DNA from: Flavobacterium chilense
Lineage (GTDB): Bacteria; Bacteroidota; Bacteroidia; Flavobacteriales; Flavobacteriaceae
NCBI RefSeq assembly: GCF_001602525.1
Contig: NZ_LSYT01000004.1
Location: forward strand, 186,001 to 250,000
DNA length: 64,000 nt
Direction: 5' to 3'
In this document: positions 1 through 9,225 of the stretch, one piece after another
Layout of the letters: every line of letters begins with the position of its first letter
Position numbering within the stretch: the first letter of the stretch is position 1
Translations under genes and position numbers: made by a program
The notes under the pieces: generated by a model
The model's input: the letters and a program-made list of their open reading frames with translations, nothing else
Databases searched by the model: none
What the model was told of the DNA's origin: nothing

Positions 1-2396
1 ACAGCAAAACTCACGGTTTCGTTAAGTTTTTTCCTGATATCGTTTCCAACAAAGCCATAACTTAAATAGTCTTTTGGAATATACGCGACATTAACAGCGT
101 TTTTAAGTAATGAGAACGATCTTTCGTTGCTTTTAAGGCTAAAATAAGTATTTCCTAACCCAAATGCCATTGGATAGGTTTTGTCTAATTTATTTTCGAT
201 TATGGCACCCGGAATAGAACCTGAAATGTTTCTTCGCTCTGAGCCTTCAAAATCCAGAAAGCGTTTTTTAAGTTCGGTTTCTTTTTGTTCTTTCTCTGAT
301 TTTTCTTTGTCTTCTTTACTTGCAAACAAACTCAAAGCATAACCGTCGCGATCCTGAAATAAAGAAATAGCATTGCTTATTGCGATTACCTTTCCGCCAT
401 TTTTAACCCATTCGTCGATTTGTTTTTTCTGGTCTTCAGATAAGTCATAACTACCGTCTGACAGAATCAAAGTATTGTAATTATACAATTTAACTCTATT
501 AAAATTACTCGTTTCAACAATACTAACCGGATAACTTATGGTTTCATCCAGATAATACCAGGTTGAACCAAACTCTGTAGAAACGATTCCTTTTCCGGAA
601 AGCATTAAGATTTTTGGCGCTTTGAGCAATGCAAAATTCTCACCGCCAATATCTTTAGAATTGGTCGAAAATCCTGTGGTTATAAAACTATAATCGGTTT
701 TGATTTTGATAATATCGCTTACAGTTTTTTCGAAATCGGTTATTTTTGGATTATCGGCACGGCTTACAATTAATCCACCCGGTTCTATAGAAACAGTTCC
801 AAAAACTGCCTTTTTCATGGCTGATCGTACTTTTATTCCCGCCTGATGTAATAATGAAATCACCTGAGCCGAAGTTCTGTTATTCCACGGTACGTAAAAA
901 GCATAGACACTTGCCGGAACTGTTTTTTCGGCATTCTCGATCTTAGATTTTGTTTTAATCTGAAGATTATTTTTTACCGCATAACCTTCAACTCCATATG
1001 CCAAAGGCAATGCCCAGGCTGTAATATCATACGATAAACTATCGTTTAATTTCTGATTTGGTTCAAATAAAACCTGAGCCAGAACAGATCTTGGCTGATC
1101 TGCTTTAATAATTAAATCATTTGGCTCAACCTTAAAGTTTTCATTTTTCTTGTTTTGATAATGAAATCCTGAAGCGCTTGCAGAGGCATCTGCATAAGTA
1201 AACTCAATATCATTTTTCTTTAGCATTTCGGTTAATTGTTCCAGTTTCGGATTGCTTTTCAGAACATACATATTGTAGACTCCTTTTGCCTTTTTTCTGG
1301 CATTGGTATGAAAATCCCTGAAACCTTTTAGAAGCACATCTTTTTGCGAAGCAGCACTTTCTACAACCGTTAAAACAGCTGTGGCATGATGTGTTAATCG
1401 GTCTTTTATGGTAACATTGGTACCGTTTTCCATTGTAACCTCACGTCCTGCTCCTATTCCGCCCTGTTCCAGCGTTAATCCTACTGCACCGTTGTATGTT
1501 GGGTAAGTATCGCCATAACTTGGGTAAAACAAATCAAATCGTTCGCGGGTGTTGTACATCCAGTTTTGCTTGTCGAATTTTTGTGAAATATTTTTACCCA
1601 AAACATTATAAAAATCCTTTTGGTATTGTTCAATAAATTCGTGCAAAGGTTCTGCTGCAGGAGGAAAAAAGTAAGGCGAATTATAACTCATTTCATGCAC
1701 ATCAGTATGAACCTGAGGCATCCATTGATTATACAACTTAATACGTTGTTGCGATTCGATTTGAGTTTGCCACGCCCAGTCTCTGTTGAGATCAAAAAGG
1801 TAATGGTTGTATCTTCCGCCCGGCCAGACTTCCATGTGTTCTCTGTCGTATAACCCAGGATGTGTTTTTTTTCCGGAAATTTCTCTTAACCAGTTTCCGT
1901 ATCTTGAATATCCATCAGGATTAATACACGGATCGAGAATTACAATCGTGTTTTTCAACCATTGTTTTGCAGCTTCGTTTGACGGATTCAAAAGTTCGTA
2001 AGCTACGGTCATGGCACTTTCGGTTCCAGCAAATTCATTTCCGTGAACGTTGAAACTCAGCCAGACTATAATTTTATCTTCAACAGCTGTATTTTTTTTA
2101 TCTGATAAGCCAATTGCCGCCAAGTTATTATTTCGGATTTGTTCCAGGTTGGCTAAATTTTCAGGTGTCGAAATATAATACACATTTAAATCACGCTGCT
2201 CGTTTGTTGAGCCGTATTGCTGTTTTTTGATCGACTGCGATTGCTCCGTCAGATATTTAAAATAATCTCCGACCTGATGGTAGTAACTAATTTGTTTTCC
2301 GTAATTCGGAATAAATTCTGAGGGTGTTTTTAGTTGTGCAAAAACAGAAAAAGAAACGGTAAACAGCACTATAGCCGTGAGTAATGTTTTCTTCAT
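1..2396 (-). CDS. Secreted M14 family zinc carboxypeptidase, 3' end cut off by the window
   Basis: The reading frame is open from the ATG at 2396 to the window edge (798 codons), so the C-terminus is missing. It starts with a Sec signal peptide (MKKTLLTAIVLFTVSFSVFAQ without its last residue). The M14 zinc motif HGNE has H118 and E121, and the third ligand lies in HTDVHE (H230 or H234); an NRDW segment lies between. The C-terminal half has the look of a glutamine-amidotransferase-like domain (ILLSDGSYDL, then a GGKVIAISNA-like strand), as in the large M14 peptidases of Bacteroidota. Likely a periplasmic or outer-surface exopeptidase. The gene stands alone, with no partner on its 5' side. Confidence 0.9.
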   Translation of the reverse strand, partial: MKKTLLTAIVLFTVSFSVFAQLKTPSEFIPNYGKQISYYHQVGDYFKYLTEQSQSIKKQQYGSTNEQRDLNVYYISTPENLANLEQIRNNNLAAIGLSDKKNTAVEDKIIVWLSFNVHGNEFAGTESAMTVAYELLNPSNEAAKQWLKNTIVILDPCINPDGYSRYGNWLREISGKKTHPGLYDREHMEVWPGGRYNHYLFDLNRDWAWQTQIESQQRIKLYNQWMPQVHTDVHEMSYNSPYFFPPAAEPLHEFIEQYQKDFYNVLGKNISQKFDKQNWMYNTRERFDLFYPSYGDTYPTYNGAVGLTLEQGGIGAGREVTMENGTNVTIKDRLTHHATAVLTVVESAASQKDVLLKGFRDFHTNARKKAKGVYNMYVLKSNPKLEQLTEMLKKNDIEFTYADASASASGFHYQNKKNENFKVEPNDLIIKADQPRSVLAQVLFEPNQKLNDSLSYDITAWALPLAYGVEGYAVKNNLQIKTKSKIENAEKTVPASVYAFYVPWNNRTSAQVISLLHQAGIKVRSAMKKAVFGTVSIEPGGLIVSRADNPKITDFEKTVSDIIKIKTDYSFITTGFSTNSKDIGGENFALLKAPKILMLSGKGIVSTEFGSTWYYLDETISYPVSIVETSNFNRVKLYNYNTLILSDGSYDLSEDQKKQIDEWVKNGGKVIAISNAISLFQDRDGYALSLFASKEDKEKSEKEQKETELKKRFLDFEGSERRNISGSIPGAIIENKLDKTYPMAFGLGNTYFSLKSNERSFSLLKNAVNVAYIPKDYLSYGFVGNDIRKKLNETVSFA

Positions 2397-2503
2397 AAGT
2401 AAATTGAATTTGATAGGGGATTAAAAATAGCAATTAACTTTATACCAATTTAAAAATTGTACTAAATATTATTTTATATTTAAAACCTTAAATAAAAACC
2501 AAA

Positions 2504-2863
2504 TTGGAAACCAAAACCCATCTCATAAGCAATACCAGAATTGCTGAAATAAATTCCAACAAAATAATCATTGAATCGACACAGGACGGTGCAGATTTAA
2601 TTGCCAATACTTATTATCAGGATTTTGATAAAGTAATTCTTTATGAAAAAGATATTACGCCTCTTTTCTTTGACCTGAAAACCGGAATCGCCGGCGAGAT
2701 CCTGCAAAAAGTCTCTAATTTTAGAATGCGTCTGGCAATAATAGGCGATTTCGAAAAATATGAGAGTAAAAGCATGAAGGATTTTATTTTTGAAAGTAAT
2801 AAAAACAGACAGGTTAATTTTGTGCCTACTTTACAAGAAGCTTTAGACAGACTTTCTAACTAA
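2504..2863 (+). CDS. DUF4180 domain protein
   Basis: 119 residues. The core FFDLKTGIAGEILQKVSN followed by FRMRLAIIGDFEKYESKSM and a C-terminal FIFESNK is the conserved part of DUF4180, a small family of unknown function found beside regulators and stress genes. The only usable start is TTG at 2504, because an in-frame stop lies at 2489-2491 and no ATG precedes the conserved region. No signal peptide or membrane segment, so cytosolic. The next gene follows after 75 bases with its own -7-like element. Confidence 0.8.
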   Translation: METKTHLISNTRIAEINSNKIIIESTQDGADLIANTYYQDFDKVILYEKDITPLFFDLKTGIAGEILQKVSNFRMRLAIIGDFEKYESKSMKDFIFESNKNRQVNFVPTLQEALDRLSN

Positions 2864-2883
2864 TAAACTATTATTTTAATTTG

Positions 2884-2891
2884 TATTTTTG
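2884..2891 (+). promoter_or_regulatory. Candidate Bacteroidota -7 element
   Basis: TATTTTTG matches the TAnnTTTG consensus 48 bases before the ATG at 2939. I see no well-placed TTG at -33, so it is only half of a promoter. Confidence 0.35.
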
Positions 2892-2938
2892 TCAGAAAAT
2901 AAATACAAGCCAATTTAAAACACACCAGTAAATACATT

Positions 2939-3715
2939 ATGGAAGAAACAATTGAAAAATCAGTTTTTGAAGAAATCCCAACAGGAAAAATTTATACCGA
3001 AAAAGCAATCCAGTCCGGAACATTTCTGGGCGGACCATTAGTTGCCGGCTATTTTATGGCAGAAAACTTTAAAACTTTTGGCGATTTTAAGAATGCAAAG
3101 AAAACCTGGATTATTGCCATACTATCTACTATCGTAATTTTTGGTCTGATTTTCTTTATTCCTGAAAACATCAAGATCCCTAATGTTATTTTTCCGCTTA
3201 TTTATATGATGATTGCAGGTTACCTCACCAAAAAATATCAGGAACAAAAAATAAATGAACACCTGAAAAACGGCGGTGAAAAATTTAATGGCTGGCGTAC
3301 TGCCGGTGTTTCTCTTATTGGCTGTGCCGTTACTGTTGGCGCAATATTAAGTATCTCCCTTTTGAATGAAGCTGGCAGCGGAACACTCACAGAATCAACC
3401 AAAACATACGGTTCAGTAAACAACGAAATCGTATATCAAAACAACATCAACGAAAACGAAGCCGACCAAATTGCCAATTCTTTTGAAAAAACAGGCTTTT
3501 TTGACAACTCATTAACGAAATACATTTATCTGGAAAAAATAGACAATAACTACGAAGTCTCTATTTCCTGTAATGAATCAATTGAGACTGATTTAACCGC
3601 TTACCAATCATTTGTTCAGTTAAGAAAAGATATGCAAAATGATTTCCCTAAAAATAAAATCATTTTAAAACTAGTTGTTAATGATCTTGATAATGTTGTA
3701 AAGCGAATTGAATAA
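2939..3715 (+). CDS. Multi-pass membrane protein of unknown function
   Basis: 258 residues, not recognised by family. Four hydrophobic segments are visible: around residues 28-45 (GTFLGGPLVAGYF), 57-75 (WIIAILSTIVIFGLIFFIP), 82-97 and 122-145 (AGVSLIGCAVTVGAILSISL). A soluble tail of about 110 residues follows, with alternating acidic and lysine-rich parts. The tail could face either side of the membrane. It probably shares a transcript with the NTF2-like gene that starts 12 bases downstream. Confidence 0.7.
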   Translation: MEETIEKSVFEEIPTGKIYTEKAIQSGTFLGGPLVAGYFMAENFKTFGDFKNAKKTWIIAILSTIVIFGLIFFIPENIKIPNVIFPLIYMMIAGYLTKKYQEQKINEHLKNGGEKFNGWRTAGVSLIGCAVTVGAILSISLLNEAGSGTLTESTKTYGSVNNEIVYQNNINENEADQIANSFEKTGFFDNSLTKYIYLEKIDNNYEVSISCNESIETDLTAYQSFVQLRKDMQNDFPKNKIILKLVVNDLDNVVKRIE

Positions 3716-3727
3716 AACAAAAACCAA

Positions 3728-4066
3728 ATGACGATAGAAGAAATCATTGATGCCCAAATGTTGGCATTCAATAACAAAGACATCAAAAGTATGATGCCTT
3801 TATATACCGAAGATACCAAAATCTATAATTTTCAGGATCATACAGCTATAATCGATGGCAAAAAAGACTGCGAAAACATGTTTATCACACTTTTTGAACA
3901 ATCGCCTGAGCTAAATGCTGAAGTCATTAAAACGATATTTTTTGATAACAAAGCAATCGTTCATGAATATGTTTACGGGAGAAATGGAAGTAACGAGAAG
4001 AAAGAACAAGTGGTTATTTTTGAAATAAAAAATCAAAAAATAAGCCGAATGGATTTAATAAAATGA
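3728..4066 (+). CDS. SnoaL/NTF2-like small protein
   Basis: 112 residues with the usual layout of the SnoaL-like (NTF2 fold) family: helix MTIEEIIDAQMLAFNNKD, then MPLYTEDTKIYNF and a beta-rich C-terminal half ending in FEIKNQKISRMDLI. Such proteins form a cone-shaped pocket and may bind or isomerise small molecules; the substrate cannot be read from the sequence. The stop overlaps the start of the next gene (ATGA), so translation is probably coupled. Confidence 0.7.
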   Translation: MTIEEIIDAQMLAFNNKDIKSMMPLYTEDTKIYNFQDHTAIIDGKKDCENMFITLFEQSPELNAEVIKTIFFDNKAIVHEYVYGRNGSNEKKEQVVIFEIKNQKISRMDLIK

Positions 4067-4658
4067 GTGTAAAAAAAAGTGTCTTAGAACAAAAATCAGA
4101 CAAACAATTAGAAGAATATATTAAGCCTGAAAGCAGATTTGTACCTCAGGCAATAAAATTTGCTTATGAAATACTTAAAGCAAGAGGCAGAGATTTCTCA
4201 GAGGAAGAAACCGGAATAATCACTTCATTAATCACTAAAAAAGAAGAAAAAGAAAAGGAAAAGAAACCGCTTGTGATTCATGAAAATCATATACAATCCT
4301 CTAATTTAATGTATTTATCAGCTGCTTTAGGATTGATAAACTTTTTTTTGTCAGGTGAAGCAGCGATTAAAACCAATTTTAAAAGTGCTCTTTTTGGTAT
4401 TCTTTTCGTTGTTTTTTAGGTGCTTTAATTAGAAGAGGTTATAATGGCGTAAAATATGTATTGCTGGTTTCCCTATTATTAGGCTCAATAGTTTCTCTTC
4501 CCTATTTAATTTATGACCTAAAAAATTTCCCTCTAAACGGAATTATAGATCTTTGTAATTACATCGCACAAATTGCCGCTACAATTCTTTTATTCCTGAT
4601 TCCGAAAGAAAACGAAAACACGATGAAAGAAATACAGGACTCGGTTTCGGATATTTAA
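4063..4658 (+). pseudogene. Frameshifted membrane protein gene (hypothetical)
   Basis: The first frame runs 4063-4419 (118 residues: a charged N-terminus, a lysine/glutamate-rich linker and a hydrophobic LMYLSAALGLINFFL segment). It hits TAG straight after a run of six T at 4412-4417. In the -1 frame the sequence continues without a break as LGALIRRGYNGVKYVLLVSL, then another membrane segment, to the stop at 4656-4658. Seven T would restore one protein of about 198 residues. A real one-base deletion, a sequencing error, phase variation or -1 slippage on TTT before the TAG are all possible. The family is not recognised; a small membrane protein is likely. Confidence 0.6.
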
Positions 4659-4750
4659 AAAAACATAAAATACAGGCTTCGGTTTCGTTCAGTCTGAAAA
4701 TTGATTGACGAAACCCACTTTCATTTTTTATAAATAATAAATGTCCGGTT

Positions 4751-4820
4751 TAGCCCCGATGGAAGCGGTATCCTTTTATGGCAGAGTTTGCCATAAAAGA
4801 TATAGCGTACAGCGGGACGA
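4751..4820 (+). ncRNA. Flavo-1-like structured intergenic element
   Basis: This lies in the roughly 310-base gap before the SRPBCC gene. It has an outer pair of GCCCCG and GCGGGA words and an inner hairpin in which TTTTATGGCA pairs with TGCCATAAAA around a GAGTT loop, extended by TATC/GATA with one bulged C. The wording AGCCCCGAT...AGCGGGAC is a recurrent intergenic motif in Flavobacteria and, as I remember it, matches the Flavo-1 RNA motif. Its function is unknown. The strand is inferred from that motif. I see nothing else in the gap. Confidence 0.5.
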
Positions 4821-4972
4821 AAGGTTCTTTTAAAAATAATTTTTCTGCTCCTTTAAAATAAATCAAAAAACTACTTCTGTCTGATTTACCCCTCAAATTT
4901 GTCTTCAATCAACCCTAACTATCTGAATTTTAAAAGATAAATTTGTTGTATAACTTTCTAAAATCAAATAAG

Positions 4973-5458
4973 ATGAGTGCAACAAATTTTACGACTACAA
5001 TAAAAGTAAGCCAGTCTCCGCAAGAAGTTTTTAATGCTGTTACGAATGTTCGGGGCTGGTGGTCTGAAGAAATTGTAGGCAATACAGCCCAATTAAATGA
5101 CATTTTTGATTATCATTATGAAGATGTCCATCGCTGCAAAGTGAAACTGATTGAAGTAATAGAGAACCAAAAAGTCGTTTGGCTGATCGAGAAAAATTAT
5201 TTTAAGTTTACCGAAGACGAAACGGAATGGACAGGTACAAAACCTACGTTTGAAATCTCGGAAAAAGACGGAAAAACCGAGCTTCGTTTTACTCATTTTG
5301 GGTTGGTTCCGGAATACGAATGTTTTGAAATTTGCCGTGATGCCTGGACCAATTACATTCAGAATAGTTTATTCAAGCTTATTACTACAGGAAAAGGCGA
5401 GCCAAACGCCACGGGAAAACCTCAAACCGAAAATGAAAAAAAATTATCTGAAAAATAA
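4973..5458 (+). CDS. SRPBCC (AHSA1-like) domain protein
   Basis: 161 residues from the ATG at 4973. An upstream TTG at 4943 is in frame, but the ten residues it adds precede the usual start of the fold. START/Bet v1-like features: TIKVSQSPQEVFNAVTNV, then RGWWSEEIVG and a C-terminal helix with DAWTNYIQNSLFKLI. Such proteins bind small hydrophobic ligands or act as Aha1-like co-chaperone relatives. A TAAATTTG word lies at 4938-4945. The lysine-rich tail is probably disordered. No partner gene is obvious. Confidence 0.8.
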   Translation: MSATNFTTTIKVSQSPQEVFNAVTNVRGWWSEEIVGNTAQLNDIFDYHYEDVHRCKVKLIEVIENQKVVWLIEKNYFKFTEDETEWTGTKPTFEISEKDGKTELRFTHFGLVPEYECFEICRDAWTNYIQNSLFKLITTGKGEPNATGKPQTENEKKLSEK

Positions 5459-5563
5459 TTTCAGCATTTAAGGCATCCACGTTTAGACTACGATAATAAT
5501 AGTTTTGGCTAAATCTCTTTTTTTGATGTTGCGCAACTTTGTACTATTAAAAAAAGAGATCAA

Positions 5564-6460
5564 ATGAAAATTACAATTACAGGTTCTTTAGGGAACATCA
5601 GCAAGCCACTAACTCAGGAGTTAGTGCAAAAAGGGCATCAGGTTACGGTGATTAGCAGCAGTGTTGAAAAGCAACCGGAGATTGAAGCTTTAGGAGCTTT
5701 GGCAGCAATTGGTTCTGTCGAAGATGTGGCATTTTTGACCAAAATTTTTACAGCTGCAGATGCGGTTTATTGTATGATTCCGCGAGCGAATTATTTTGAC
5801 CCGAATCTTGATCTCGATGCTTTTACCAGAAAAATCGGGAACAGTTATGCCGAAGCCATTAAAAAATCTGGAGTAAAACGTGTCGTATTTTTAAGCAGTA
5901 TTGGCGCACATTTAGAGCAAAATTCGGGAATTATTCAGCGTTACAATGAAATCGAAAATGTTCTGAATAAACTTCAGGATGTTTCGATCACTTTTATGCG
6001 TCCGACTTCGTTCTTTTACAATTTGCTGGCTTATATTCCGATGATTAAATCTCAGGGCGTAATTGCTGCAAATTATGGTGCAGACAGTATGATTCCGTGG
6101 GTTTCGCCAAATGATATTTCGGCTGCCATTGCAGAAGAACTCACTACTTTGACTGACGGAAAAAAGATTCGTTATGTAGCAAGCGAGGAACTTACAGGTC
6201 ATGAAACTGCCCGTATTTTGGGCAAAGCGATAGGAAAGCCAGATTTAAAATGGGTTTTAATAAGCAACGAAGAAAACTTAAACAGTCTGATAAATGTGGG
6301 GATGCAGCCTAAAGTCGCTCACGGTTTGATTGAAATGTATACCGCACTTTACGATGGTACTTTGGGAGCGGATTATATACGTAACAAACCAGCCCTAATG
6401 GGGAAAGTAAAACTGGCGGATTATGCCAAAGAATTTGCTGCTATATTTAATCAGAATTAA
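5564..6460 (+). CDS. NmrA-like NAD(P)-binding oxidoreductase/sensor
   Basis: 298 residues with an N-terminal Rossmann fold. The glycine motif is TGSLGNISKPL (residues 6-16), followed by a second strand VTVISSS. VVFLSSIGAH and FMRPTSFFYNLLAYIP are typical of the NmrA/atypical SDR group. It could be a quinone reductase-like enzyme or a redox sensor. It is followed after 12 bases by an AraC regulator, so the two form a pair. The upstream region holds the palindrome GTTGCGCAAC at 5529-5538 and a CAACTTTG word also seen before the DoxX gene. Confidence 0.8.
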   Translation: MKITITGSLGNISKPLTQELVQKGHQVTVISSSVEKQPEIEALGALAAIGSVEDVAFLTKIFTAADAVYCMIPRANYFDPNLDLDAFTRKIGNSYAEAIKKSGVKRVVFLSSIGAHLEQNSGIIQRYNEIENVLNKLQDVSITFMRPTSFFYNLLAYIPMIKSQGVIAANYGADSMIPWVSPNDISAAIAEELTTLTDGKKIRYVASEELTGHETARILGKAIGKPDLKWVLISNEENLNSLINVGMQPKVAHGLIEMYTALYDGTLGADYIRNKPALMGKVKLADYAKEFAAIFNQN

Positions 6461-6472
6461 GTACCTTGTATT

Positions 6473-7387
6473 ATGGCAAATCATCAACCACATAAAATTA
6501 AAACCATAAGCGAATTTCATCAATTTCGGGATTTGCCTAAGCCGGAACATCCTTTAGTTTCGGTTTACAATTTTGAAGATTTGAAATACCTCAACGCAGA
6601 AGAGCCCAAAAGCTTAATGCTGGATTTCTATACGATTGCCTTAAAACGCAGTCCAAATGCCAAGATGCGATACGGTCAGCAGGAATATGATTTTAATGAA
6701 GGGGTTTTATTGTTTATTTCGCCGGGACAGGTTTTTTCTATAGAAAGCAATGCCGAATTACAGCATACAGGATGGTCATTATTGGTCCATCCTGATTTTT
6801 TATGGAATACACCGCTTGCCAAAAAAATCAAACAATACGAGTATTTTGGATATTCAGTTTACGAAGCTTTACACCTTTCTGACAAAGAAGAAAAAATGAT
6901 CATTGGGATCATGAAAAATATCCAGCAGGAATATCAGTCAAACATTGATAAATTCAGTCAGGATGTTATTATTGCCCAAATCGAATTGCTGCTTACCTAT
7001 GCCGAGCGTTTTTACAACCGTCAGTTTATTACCCGAAAAATTAGCAATCACCAGATTCTGGCTCGTTTAGAAAACCTGCTTGACGATTATTTTAGCAGTG
7101 ATTCTCTGGCTCAAAATGGTTTGCCTACAGTGCATTTTATCGCCGAAAGTTTAAATGTTACTCCCAATTATTTAAGTGGTTTGCTAAAATCATTAACAGG
7201 ACAAAGTACACAACAGCATATTCATGATAAACTTATCGAAAAGGCCAAAGAAAAACTCTCGACAACTAATTTATCAATAAGCGAAATCGCTTTTGAACTG
7301 GGTTTTGAGCATCAGCAGTCTTTTAGTAAATTATTTAAAACAAAAACCAATGTTTCGCCTTTAGAATTCAGACAGTCTTTTAATTAA
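6473..7387 (+). CDS. AraC family transcriptional regulator
   Basis: 304 residues. The N-terminal half looks like a cupin sensor domain (EYDFNEGVLLFISPGQVF). The C-terminal 100 residues hold two helix-turn-helix units: FIAESLNVTPNYLSGLLKS and ISEIAFELGFEHQQSFSKLF, ending in the family signature TNVSPLEFRQS. It sits directly after the NmrA-like gene and probably controls it and itself. The perfect palindrome in front of the pair (5529-5538) is a candidate operator. Confidence 0.9.
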   Translation: MANHQPHKIKTISEFHQFRDLPKPEHPLVSVYNFEDLKYLNAEEPKSLMLDFYTIALKRSPNAKMRYGQQEYDFNEGVLLFISPGQVFSIESNAELQHTGWSLLVHPDFLWNTPLAKKIKQYEYFGYSVYEALHLSDKEEKMIIGIMKNIQQEYQSNIDKFSQDVIIAQIELLLTYAERFYNRQFITRKISNHQILARLENLLDDYFSSDSLAQNGLPTVHFIAESLNVTPNYLSGLLKSLTGQSTQQHIHDKLIEKAKEKLSTTNLSISEIAFELGFEHQQSFSKLFKTKTNVSPLEFRQSFN

Positions 7388-7441
7388 TAAGGCTTATAAT
7401 TTTCTTAAATTCGTAGTAACGCTAATTAAATCCTTTTTAAA

Positions 7442-7657
7442 ATGAATGATATATCTACCCATGTAAAACCGGCAAAAATGTGCTATGAACATATTGGTGG
7501 TAAACTCGGTCAATTGCTTGCCATAACTTTTGCAGAAAAGGGCTGGATTGCCAAACAGAAACCAACAGACAAGCACTTTTATATAACAGCTTTAGGTCAG
7601 GAAGAATTCGGGAAATTAGGCATTGATCTGAGTCAGATAAAATCAGAAAATTTATAA
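7442..7657 (+). CDS. Stand-alone C-terminal half of an ArsR-type regulator
   Basis: 71 residues. The segment MCYEHIGGKLGQLLAITFAE, then KGWI, corresponds to the conserved region that follows the winged helix in some ArsR family proteins; FYITALGQEEFGKLGIDL matches the winged-helix end. The DNA-binding helix-turn-helix half is absent, and no other frame upstream supplies it. It may be a free-standing ligand or dimer module or an old fragment. It is intact, with its own ATG. Confidence 0.6.
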   Translation: MNDISTHVKPAKMCYEHIGGKLGQLLAITFAEKGWIAKQKPTDKHFYITALGQEEFGKLGIDLSQIKSENL

Positions 7658-7740
7658 ATTTATTTTAAAATTCAGTCTTTGTTTCCTTAAAATCATACTT
7701 TTAAATTTCATAACTTAGTTAGCTTTTAAATTTTAAAATC

Positions 7741-8109
7741 ATGACTAATAAAGAAATTGCCCAGGATTTTTTAAAACTTGCCGCCAAAGGGCACTCGCAC
7801 GAAGCATTTCGACTTTATGTAGGCAAAAATTTCAAACATCATAATGCTTATTTTAAAGGTGATGCCGACACTTTGATGCTGGCAATGGAAGAATCGACAA
7901 GAACAAATCCCAATAAAATTTTTAAAATTCATCATATCTTAGAAGATGGCAATCTGGTTGCCGTGCATTCTCATTTAAAACAAACTCCTGTAGATTTAGG
8001 TTTTGCTGTTGTTCATATTTTAAAATTTAAAGAAAACAAAATTATTGAACTTTGGGATTTAGGACAACCAATTCCAAAAGAGCCTATTAACGAAAACGGA
8101 ATGTTTTGA
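7741..8109 (+). CDS. SnoaL-like/NTF2 family protein
   Basis: 122 residues: AQDFLKLAAKGHSHEAFRLY, then FKHHNAYFKGDADTLMLAM, then VAVHSHLKQ and a C-terminal VVHILKFKENKIIELWDLGQ. This is the pattern of the predicted SnoaL-like aldol-condensation-type group. The histidine pair in FKHHN lines the usual pocket. Cytosolic, substrate unknown. Independent of the SnoaL-like gene at 3728, with which it shares only the fold. Confidence 0.75.
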   Translation: MTNKEIAQDFLKLAAKGHSHEAFRLYVGKNFKHHNAYFKGDADTLMLAMEESTRTNPNKIFKIHHILEDGNLVAVHSHLKQTPVDLGFAVVHILKFKENKIIELWDLGQPIPKEPINENGMF

Positions 8110-8172
8110 TTTTTACGATAAAGAACGCTAAGATTTTTTCTAATTTTAACCTGAAATCTGAAACTAAAAAAA

Positions 8173-9219
8173 ATGACACCCATTCTTAGAATTTGCTCTT
8201 TATTAACTATTCTTTTTTTACTATCAAACGGCAATTCTTATGCTCAGAAAGGAGATCATTATTCGTTACAAATTGACAGTTTGATTAAAGTTTCAGATCC
8301 TAAATTTAATGGGGTAATTTTAATTTCTAAAAACGGAAAAACACTATATTCCAGAGCTGAGGGGTTTGCCAATTTCGATTCTAAAAAACCTTTAACCCTG
8401 AACAGTCAATTTGAACTTATGTCTAACAGCAAACAAATTGCTGCAGTTTTGATTTTATTGGAAGTCGAAAAGGGAAAAATCAATTTACAGGATCCAATTA
8501 AAAAATACATCCCGGAACTTACGCAAACCTGGGCAGATTCTGTAACCGTTCATCAGCTTTTAAACCATACACATGGTATTGTTGATCTGCAAAAACCATT
8601 GACTTTTAAACCCGGAACAAACTTTAAATACGGCAATTTAAGTTTTAATTTACTTGGAAAAATTGTCGAATTCACAACTCAAAAAAGCTATTCAGAAGTT
8701 GCCAATACACTTTTCAGAAAGTTAAAAATGAAAAACACATGGGCTTATGCTCCGGATAAGACTTCAAATTTAGTTTCAGGGCATTTTAATGTTAATGGTA
8801 TTTTTAAAGTAAAAAAAGAATCACAGATTACTCCTGAAAGTTTAGGTGCTGACGGGATTATTTCTACCGCAAATGATTTGGCAATTTGGAACAATAACCT
8901 CCATAAAGGAAAAATTCTAAAACCTGAAACTTATCAATTAATGATAAAATCAACTGTTTTGTCACAGCACAATTTCTTTGGAAAAGAAAAAGACGGTTAT
9001 GGTTACGGAATTCGTACTATTGAAAAAGAATCTGTCAAATATCTTGGTCACACCGGTTTAGGTGATGGATTTTCTTCTGTAAATTTGTATTTCCCTAAAA
9101 GTGACGTAAGCCTGATTATTTTAGAAAATCAGATGCCTGAAAATGCAGACCTGTTTTATGCTTCTGAATTTAAAATTAAAAATATTTTACTGAAGAGTTA
9201 TGTACTAAACCAAAAATAA
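8173..9219 (+). CDS. Secreted serine hydrolase (class C beta-lactamase fold)
   Basis: 348 residues beginning with a signal peptide that ends near NSYAQ. The serine-lysine pair is SNSK (S84, K87), the YxN motif is YGN in FKYGNLSFNLLG, and the third motif is HTGLGDG. This triad marks the beta-lactamase/D-alanyl-D-alanine peptidase/esterase family. Without a search the substrate (peptidoglycan stem, ester or beta-lactam) cannot be assigned. Six bases separate it from the DUF1801 gene, so the two are likely co-transcribed. Confidence 0.85.
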   Translation: MTPILRICSLLTILFLLSNGNSYAQKGDHYSLQIDSLIKVSDPKFNGVILISKNGKTLYSRAEGFANFDSKKPLTLNSQFELMSNSKQIAAVLILLEVEKGKINLQDPIKKYIPELTQTWADSVTVHQLLNHTHGIVDLQKPLTFKPGTNFKYGNLSFNLLGKIVEFTTQKSYSEVANTLFRKLKMKNTWAYAPDKTSNLVSGHFNVNGIFKVKKESQITPESLGADGIISTANDLAIWNNNLHKGKILKPETYQLMIKSTVLSQHNFFGKEKDGYGYGIRTIEKESVKYLGHTGLGDGFSSVNLYFPKSDVSLIILENQMPENADLFYASEFKIKNILLKSYVLNQK

Positions 9220-9225
9220 AAGACC

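Noticed and set aside
1620..2001. Two forward reading frames of 77 and 64 residues
   Set aside because: They lie opposite the M14 peptidase coding region, and their composition is that of an antisense shadow.
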